A DNA stretch of 11,899 nt. It comes from Treponema sp. Its GTDB lineage: Bacteria; Spirochaetota; Spirochaetia; Treponematales; Breznakiellaceae. The notes below the pieces were generated by a model. The model made no database searches and was not told the DNA's origin. It saw only the letters and a program-made list of their open reading frames with translations. The translations under genes and the position numbers were made by a program. Positions 7,870 through 11,899 of the stretch are shown here, one piece after another; position 1 is the stretch's first letter, and each line of letters begins with the position of its first letter. The DNA is taken from NCBI GenBank assembly GCA_020216655.1, contig JAIWNU010000159.1:1-11899 (forward strand), given 5' to 3'.

Positions 7870-7883
7870 ACGGCCTTCTTTTT
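7851..7883 (+). terminator. Intrinsic terminator of glgP
   Basis: The hairpin 7851-7875 (arms of 10 with two mismatches, 5-base loop) is followed by TTCTTTTT (7876-7883) on the plus strand. It is about 120 bases after the glgP stop. It ends 8 bases before the stop codon of the convergent NifX-like gene. Confidence 0.6.
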
Positions 7884-7891
7884 ATGCGCTG

Positions 7892-8311
7892 CTAATGCAG
7901 ATATTCGGTGTGGTCCTTGAGATTCCCCGCCATATGGGCCTGTACTGCTTCATCTATAAGTGAATAGTCTGTCACAATCGGGGTAATACCAGCCTGTCGC
8001 AGGCTTGCATAGGCACCGGCCCCCATTCCCCCTGCCACCAGGTACTGACAGTCCGCAATCGCCTGGGCCATGCGGCTGTGCCGATCCTGGGATGCGACGT
8101 CGAAGCCATGCCCCGCCTCATGACCATGATGTTCATGACGGTGTTGTGAATGATTATCATGGGCACCTGCAAAATGAGCATGTCCCAGCTTTTCCCGCTG
8201 TTCACGGCCCACAACCTGACCATTCTCGACCGTGATTACTTCATAAAACCGAGCCCGGCCAAAATGCTGGCTGATTGTCTTTCCATCATCGGTTACAAAG
8301 GCAATTTTCAT
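7892..8311 (-). CDS. NifX/NifB C-terminal-like protein (dinitrogenase Fe-Mo cofactor biosynthesis family) with His-rich insert
   Basis: A small single-domain protein (139 residues) of the Nitro_FeMo-Co family. Members include NifX, NafY and many stand-alone proteins of anaerobes, some thought to bind metal clusters. Visible: MKIAFVTDDGKTISQHFGRARFY (1-23), the usual family opening with its conserved His16, and LVAGGMGAGAYASLRQAGITP (91-111), the usual glycine-rich closing part. Between them, residues 44-78 hold eleven histidines, densest at HSQHRHEHHGHEAGH (54-68). That is a probable metal-binding loop (nickel, zinc, copper or iron), by inference. GAGGAG at 8318-8323 is 6 bases before the ATG, and a good promoter lies upstream. 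No nif, mrp/NBP35 or ferredoxin gene is nearby, so nitrogen fixation cannot be concluded. Metal handling or Fe-S assembly is as likely. Confidence 0.85.
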   Translation of the reverse strand: MKIAFVTDDGKTISQHFGRARFYEVITVENGQVVGREQREKLGHAHFAGAHDNHSQHRHEHHGHEAGHGFDVASQDRHSRMAQAIADCQYLVAGGMGAGAYASLRQAGITPIVTDYSLIDEAVQAHMAGNLKDHTEYLH

Positions 8312-8343
8312 CTTTCGCTCCTCTTTGTTATTAGCATATGCCC

Positions 8344-8372
8344 ATTATAACCCATTACTTTTCCTAAGACAA
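8344..8372 (-). promoter_or_regulatory. Predicted sigma-70 promoter of the NifX-like gene
   Basis: On the minus strand, TTGTCT (8372-8367) and a perfect TATAAT (8349-8344) are separated by exactly 17 bases. The expected start near 8337 gives a leader of about 26 bases that contains the GAGGAG ribosome site. Confidence 0.65.
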
Positions 8373-8440
8373 GACCTCCGCAAGCAGCAGAAACTCTGTA
8401 TTCCCTTGCAGAACCGCGGTACAGTTGCTACCTTTATAAT

Positions 8441-9463
8441 ATGAGTACCCTGGATACCCCAGCCAATCGAGCTCCCTTTAATTACCTCACCCCGGATCTT
8501 ATCGCTGATACCATCGAAGATGCCTTTGGGATATCCCTAAAAAGCCTTATATATCCCTATCCAAGCTATATTAACCGGGTATATGGCCTGCAGGATGTAG
8601 ATAACAAGGAATATGTGGCAAAGTTTTATAGGCCTGGCCGCTGGACTTTCGAACAGATTTCTGAAGAACATCAATTTCTTGCAGAACTGGTGCGGGGAGA
8701 ATGTCCGGTGGTACTTCCATTACCCGATCAGGACGGAATAACCCTTCAGACCTTAAAACTCGAAGCATGCACTCCAGGAACAGAAGAAGCTACAGAACTC
8801 GTTTTTTACTTTGCCCTGTTTCCCAAGGTTTCGGGCCATCCCTTTGACCCCGAGTCTGATGAAGACTGGCTAAGGCTGGGGTCCCTTGCGGCCCACCTGC
8901 ATGTCACCGGCAGAAAGGCAAAGGCTGAGAGCCGGCTCCTTTTAGATCCGGAACTTTTACATAACTACAGGGAAACACTTTTAAAAGAACAGCTTGTACC
9001 AGAGAATTTTATATCCGACTTTATATCCATAACCGACCGAGCTATGGAACTATTCAGAACCCACAGCCAAGGCCTTGCAACCCTCAGGCTGCACGGCGAT
9101 TTTCACCGAGGGAATCTAATCAGGGCCGCAGACCAGGGCCTAGTCATTATCGATTTTGATGATATGGCCGAAGGTCCGGCAGTTCAGGATCTCTGGCTCC
9201 TTTTGCCGGATCATCTCCGGAGCAGCAGGCGTGAATTAGAACTCATCCTCCAGGGCTACAGCGATTTTGAGGAATTTGAACGCAGAGAACTGGAACTTAT
9301 TGAGGATCTCCGGTTTTTCAGGATGGTCCATTACCTGCACTGGCAAAGCCAGCAGCGGCATGACCGGGCATTCTTCCGGCACTTTCCCGACTGGGGAAGC
9401 AGAGCTTTTTGGCTAAAAACCATAGAAGACCTGCAGGACCAGCTTCTGGAAATGGGCGGATAG
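8441..9463 (+). CDS. srkA: Stress-response Ser/Thr protein kinase, SrkA (YihE/RdoA) family
   Basis: A cytoplasmic kinase with the aminoglycoside-phosphotransferase fold. In E. coli SrkA counters stress-induced death and acts against MazEF-type toxicity. The 340 residues align along the length typical of SrkA (about 330). Seen: SYINRVYGL (42-50), VAKFYRPGRWTFEQISEEH (59-77) with the ATP-site Lys61 and Glu75 or Glu76, the catalytic loop LRLHGDFHRGNLI (215-227, Asp220 and Asn225), and the metal-binding IDFDDMAEGPAVQDLW (237-252, Asp238). The start at ATG 8441 is the only usable one, but it has no Shine-Dalgarno, and a perfect TATAAT (8435-8440) abuts it. The dsbA gene that follows srkA in E. coli is absent; instead argC converges 27 bases away. 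Confidence 0.92.
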   Translation: MSTLDTPANRAPFNYLTPDLIADTIEDAFGISLKSLIYPYPSYINRVYGLQDVDNKEYVAKFYRPGRWTFEQISEEHQFLAELVRGECPVVLPLPDQDGITLQTLKLEACTPGTEEATELVFYFALFPKVSGHPFDPESDEDWLRLGSLAAHLHVTGRKAKAESRLLLDPELLHNYRETLLKEQLVPENFISDFISITDRAMELFRTHSQGLATLRLHGDFHRGNLIRAADQGLVIIDFDDMAEGPAVQDLWLLLPDHLRSSRRELELILQGYSDFEEFERRELELIEDLRFFRMVHYLHWQSQQRHDRAFFRHFPDWGSRAFWLKTIEDLQDQLLEMGG

Positions 9464-9490
9464 GCCGAACAGGGGGCAGTCCGGAGATCT

Positions 9491-10438
9491 TTATAGACCG
9501 GCGGCCTCATCGAGCCCCAAGGCGATATTCATGCACTGCAAAGCCGCACCGGAAGCCCCTTTGCCAAGATTGTCTAGCCTGCAGATCAGGAGTGCCTGGT
9601 CTGTGTTGCCGTACACAAAAATCTCCGCCCGGTTGGAACCATTACAGGCGGTGGGGTCAAAGTAACCCGCTTCTGGCAGGGAGGCTTCACCCAGGGGCAT
9701 AACCTTTACAAAACGGCTCTGGCCATAGCGCGCTGCATACAGGCTTTGCAAGCTCGCCAGGTCCGTTTTTTGGGCCAGCGTATCCAAATGCAGCGGGATG
9801 GCCACCGCCATACCTCGTTCAAAGTTACCGATGATGGGGGTAAAGAGGGGAGTACGGGCAAGGCCGCCATGGAGCCGCATTTCCGGAAGATGCTTGTGCT
9901 GGAGGCTCAGCGCATAGTGCCGGGCTGCCTCCATACCCATTCCCGCCCCTTGTCCGGCGTGGTACGCATCGATTAGTTTGTGTCCGCCCCCGGAGTATCC
10001 TGTAATCGAATGGCAGGTAAGGGGATAGTCGGGGCTGAGCAGCCCCGCATCCACCAAGGGGCGGACAAGCAGCACAAAGCCTGTGGCATGGCAGCCCGGC
10101 ACGGCAATTCGGCGGGAGCGGGTTATCTGTTCCCGCTGTTGTATTGACAGCTCCGGAAGGCCGTAGGTCCAGTCCGGCAGGGTCCGGTGGGCCGTACTGG
10201 CATCGATAACAATAGTGTTCGGGTTTGTCACCAGGGAGGCCGATTCCCGGGCCGCATCATCGGGCAAACAAAGGAAGGCCACATCCGCTCCGTTCAACAG
10301 GCGGCGGCGTTCATCAATATCTTTTCTGAGTTCATTCTTTATGGTGAGCACTTCTATATCTTGCCGGAGCGACAAACGCTCCCCTATCTGGAGCCCCGTA
10401 GTCCCCGCATTTCCATCCACAAACACTCGGTATTTCAT
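9491..10438 (-). CDS. argC: N-acetyl-gamma-glutamyl-phosphate reductase, type 2
   Basis: Third step of arginine biosynthesis: NADPH-dependent reduction of N-acetylglutamyl-phosphate to the semialdehyde, in the cytoplasm. At 315 residues it matches the shorter, less common ArgC form (about 310-320) rather than the form of about 345 residues. Seen: the Rossmann opening VFVDGNAGTTGLQIGERL (5-22), FLCLPDDAARES (55-66), IDASTAHR (78-85), the catalytic Cys116 in VPGCHATGF (113-121), GYSGGGHKLI (147-156), and a conserved end NLGKGASGAALQCMNIALG. ATG 10438 is the start. No clear Shine-Dalgarno is seen, and the predicted promoter puts the 5' end at or next to the ATG. No other arg gene is in the window. 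It is convergent with srkA (27 bases apart), and its upstream side is insulated by the ABC operon terminator. Confidence 0.95.
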   Translation of the reverse strand: MKYRVFVDGNAGTTGLQIGERLSLRQDIEVLTIKNELRKDIDERRRLLNGADVAFLCLPDDAARESASLVTNPNTIVIDASTAHRTLPDWTYGLPELSIQQREQITRSRRIAVPGCHATGFVLLVRPLVDAGLLSPDYPLTCHSITGYSGGGHKLIDAYHAGQGAGMGMEAARHYALSLQHKHLPEMRLHGGLARTPLFTPIIGNFERGMAVAIPLHLDTLAQKTDLASLQSLYAARYGQSRFVKVMPLGEASLPEAGYFDPTACNGSNRAEIFVYGNTDQALLICRLDNLGKGASGAALQCMNIALGLDEAAGL

Positions 10439-10444
10439 GGACTC

Positions 10445-10473
10445 ATTATGACAAGATTTTGGGGCATGTACAA
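10445..10473 (-). promoter_or_regulatory. Predicted promoter of argC, implying a leaderless mRNA
   Basis: On the minus strand, TTGTAC (10473-10468), a 17-base spacer and CATAAT (10450-10445, five of six matches) lie so close to the gene that the start site would fall at about 10438, the A of the ATG. I see no ARG-box-like palindrome that I could call with confidence. Confidence 0.5.
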
Positions 10474-10483
10474 GAATTCAAAC

Positions 10484-10512
10484 AAAAAGGGGAGTCATGC
10501 AGCTACTCCCCT
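10484..10512 (-). terminator. Intrinsic terminator of the sugar ABC operon
   Basis: Perfect 8-bp stem AGGGGAGT/ACTCCCCT (10488-10495 with 10505-10512), 9-base loop, then a T-run on the minus strand (10488-10484). It lies 80 bases after the permease stop codon and upstream of argC on the same strand. Confidence 0.9.
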
Positions 10513-10543
10513 ATATGATATAGAACACAATAAAGTACGTAAT

Positions 10544-10576
10544 GTTCTTTCAAAAGCAAAAGCATCTTGAAAGAAC
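10544..10576 (-). other. 10-bp perfect hairpin in the 3' untranslated region of the ABC operon
   Basis: The arms gttctttcaa (10544-10553) and ttgaaagaac (10567-10576) are exact reverse complements around a 13-base loop. It lies between the permease stop and the terminator. No T-run follows, so it is probably an mRNA-stabilising structure or a protein-binding palindrome. Confidence 0.55.
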
Positions 10577-10592
10577 CTTAAGGAACTTATTA

Positions 10593-11761
10593 TTAGCGTG
10601 AAGTACTTCGAGATTTCGTGTAAACATCAAAACAAACCGCACCCAGTAAAACAAGTCCCTTAATTGTCTGCTGCCAGTCCACACTGACACCCATTATAGA
10701 CATACCATTATTTAATACGCCCATCACAAGCCCGCCGACGATGGTTCCAACGACTGTACCAACACCACCGGAAGCAGAAGCACCACCAATATAGCAGGCG
10801 GCAATTGCATCGAGTTCAAAGTTTGTTCCAGCCTTTGGGGTTGCTGCATTAAGACGACCTGCAACTACAAGGCCTGCGATTGCAGCTAGAAAGCCCATAT
10901 TAGCATAAACCCAGAACATAACCTTTTGGGTTTTTACACCGGATAATCGAGCTGCTTTTTCATTTCCACCCAATGCATAAATATGGCGGCCTGCAATAGT
11001 CCGTTGAGTGATAAAGGTATACACAAAAATCAGCAGACCCAATAAAATAAGCACAATAGGAATACCATTGTAAGCTGCAAGATTGAAGGTTAAGAGATTT
11101 ATTGCAACCACAATCAGGATTATCTTTGCAATTTCTAGACTAAGGGGAAGAACTTCAAAATCATATTTTTTCTTTTTAGCCCTGTTGTTTAATTGAGATG
11201 CGATAAAAAGCACCGACATTATCACCCCAATTACTATTGCAATCCCATTGAGACCCGCAATATGCCATTCCCCCGGTATAAAACCGGCAGCATATTCTGA
11301 ATAGACTTATCAAAGGGGGCCTTTGTCTGTCCCTTTAAAATAACCATCGTGAGGCCACGAAAAATCAACATGCCAGCAAGAGTAACGATAAAGGGCGGGA
11401 TCCGCAGAAAAGCAATAAAAAATCCATGGAACGAACCAACCAGTAGACCAATGAGCAGGGTAAAAAAGACACCTGTGGCAACTGGCATTTTTAAATCTAT
11501 CATGAGTACCGCAGATACTGCGCCAACAAAGGCTACTACGGATCCAACAGAAAGGTCCACATTTCCAGTTACTATACAGAGAAGCATTCCAACACCAAGA
11601 ATCAAAACATAGCTATTCTGTAACACCAAATTGGTTATGTTCATCGGCTTAAATAAAATGCCCCCCGTTAGCACCTGAAAGAACAGCATGATAAATAACA
11701 AGGCCATAACCATCCCGTATTGCCGCATATTATTTTTAAAGAAAGCAGTTATCCTTCCCAT
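10593..11761 (-). pseudogene. mmsB: Monosaccharide ABC transporter permease (MmsB/GguB/XylH type), frameshifted
   Basis: Inner-membrane permease of an RBS/XylFGH-class sugar importer; it would pair with the ATPase encoded just upstream. The gene is split. Codons from ATG 11761 read in frame to Asn-Met at residue 157, then run out of frame to a TAG at 11234-11236. The matching second half is in the -1 frame. Adding one base at about 11290/11291 (ATGCTG to ATGGCTG) restores one 389-residue protein, the normal length. The joined reading runs ...DKSIQNM + AAGFIPGEWHIAGLNGIAIVIG + VIMSVLFIAS... Seen: NVDLSVGSVVAFVGA in the first half, and GRHIYALGGNEKAARLSGV and the GGASASGGVGTVVGT loop in the second, the last two typical of these permeases. 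AAAGGAG (11769-11775) is 7 bases before the ATG. No slippery heptamer is visible, so recent decay or a sequencing indel is likelier than recoding. The sugar is unknown (xylose, arabinose, galactose and glucose are all possible). Confidence 0.85.
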
Positions 11762-11790
11762 ATTCTATCTCCTTTCGTCTAATATCCTGA

Positions 11791-11898
11791 TTATGCAAAA
11801 ATTTTTTGGCGACTTTGTTTTTGATGTTCAATAATTTTTTTCATAATTGCCTCTTGGGTTGCTTCCTCTCTTTGTAACTCCCCAACAATTTGACCTTC
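11791..11898 (-). CDS. Sugar ABC transporter ATP-binding protein (MmsA/XylG/GguA type), C-terminal 35 residues
   Basis: Only the tail is in the window: EGQIVGELQREEATQEAIM followed by a Lys/Gln-rich end and a TAA stop at 11793-11791. The E-G-x-I-x-G-E-L-x-R-E-E-A-T-Q-E pattern is the standard C-terminus of tandem-domain sugar ABC ATPases (ribose, xylose, galactose class). It is followed by a 29-base gap and a strong Shine-Dalgarno for the permease, so the two form one operon. A substrate-binding protein gene would be expected further right. Confidence 0.8.
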   Translation of the reverse strand, partial: EGQIVGELQREEATQEAIMKKIIEHQKQSRQKIFA

Positions 11899-11899
11899 T

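Noticed and set aside
7795..7883. CRISPR-like or IS-end repeats
   Set aside because: There are only two copies of a palindromic core, each with a T-run in the right direction for the gene next to it. Terminators fit, while no spacer pattern or transposase exists.
7745..7963. 72-residue plus-strand frame after glgP
   Set aside because: It runs through both terminator hairpins and into the NifX-like gene, and its repeats reflect the duplicated hairpin rather than a protein.
7892..8311. Evidence for nitrogen fixation from the NifX-like gene
   Set aside because: The domain is common in non-fixing anaerobes, and no nif structural or cofactor gene is in the window.
9462..9507. Inverted repeat aggccg/cggcct between srkA and argC as a terminator
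   Set aside because: It has only 6 bp across a 34-base loop, partly inside argC, and lacks a T-run, so it is too weak to call.
11234..11300. Programmed ribosomal frameshifting in the permease
   Set aside because: No slippery heptamer or A/T-run is seen at the junction, and this family is not known to use recoding. A one-base indel explains it more simply.

Overview
This window looks like chromosomal DNA of an anaerobic or microaerophilic heterotroph. My best guess is a spirochete of the Treponema/Spirochaeta group. The guess rests on general protein resemblance and gene content (malic enzyme of the 'GDGDCTPPGG' type, Cys-rich alpha-hydroxy-acid oxidase, GAT-type PTS IIC, type-2 ArgC, monosaccharide ABC importer), not on any marker gene. 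Genes are dense and mostly housekeeping or central metabolism. No IS element, CRISPR array, tRNA or rRNA is visible, and no gap between genes exceeds about 175 bases.

Left block, minus strand (about 1-5146): in transcription order, a flavin-dependent alpha-hydroxy-acid oxidase, proS (prolyl-tRNA synthetase with the bacterial editing insertion), an orphan GatC-like PTS IIC membrane protein, and a malic enzyme that runs off the left edge. GatC and malic enzyme are 34 bases apart and are probably co-transcribed. The gaps before proS and gatC hold G/C-rich hairpins without U-tracts, and the proS leader also holds a 13-bp tandem repeat. The oxidase and the malic enzyme would both be expected to produce pyruvate.

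Middle block (5195-9463): glgP (glycogen/alpha-glucan phosphorylase, plus strand) starts at a TTG just after a strong Shine-Dalgarno, with its own promoter in the divergent gap. It converges on a small NifX/NifB-like protein (minus strand) with a histidine-rich insert. Two near-identical hairpins facing opposite ways form paired terminators between them. Divergent from the NifX-like gene is srkA, a stress-response Ser/Thr kinase (plus strand). srkA converges on argC (minus strand), whose promoter is placed so that the mRNA should be leaderless or nearly so.

Right block, minus strand (10484-11899): the end of a sugar ABC importer operon in visibly more A/T-rich DNA. It holds the C-terminus of the ATPase (MmsA/XylG type), then its MmsB/XylH-type permease, then a textbook intrinsic terminator. 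The permease reading frame is broken by a single missing base near 11290/11291. It is either a recent pseudogene or a sequence error.

I found no convincing novel multi-gene system. The points most worth checking are the permease frameshift, the PTS IIC gene with no IIA/IIB beside it but paired with malic enzyme, the His-rich NifX-like protein, the duplicated convergent terminators, and the genes that start without a Shine-Dalgarno.
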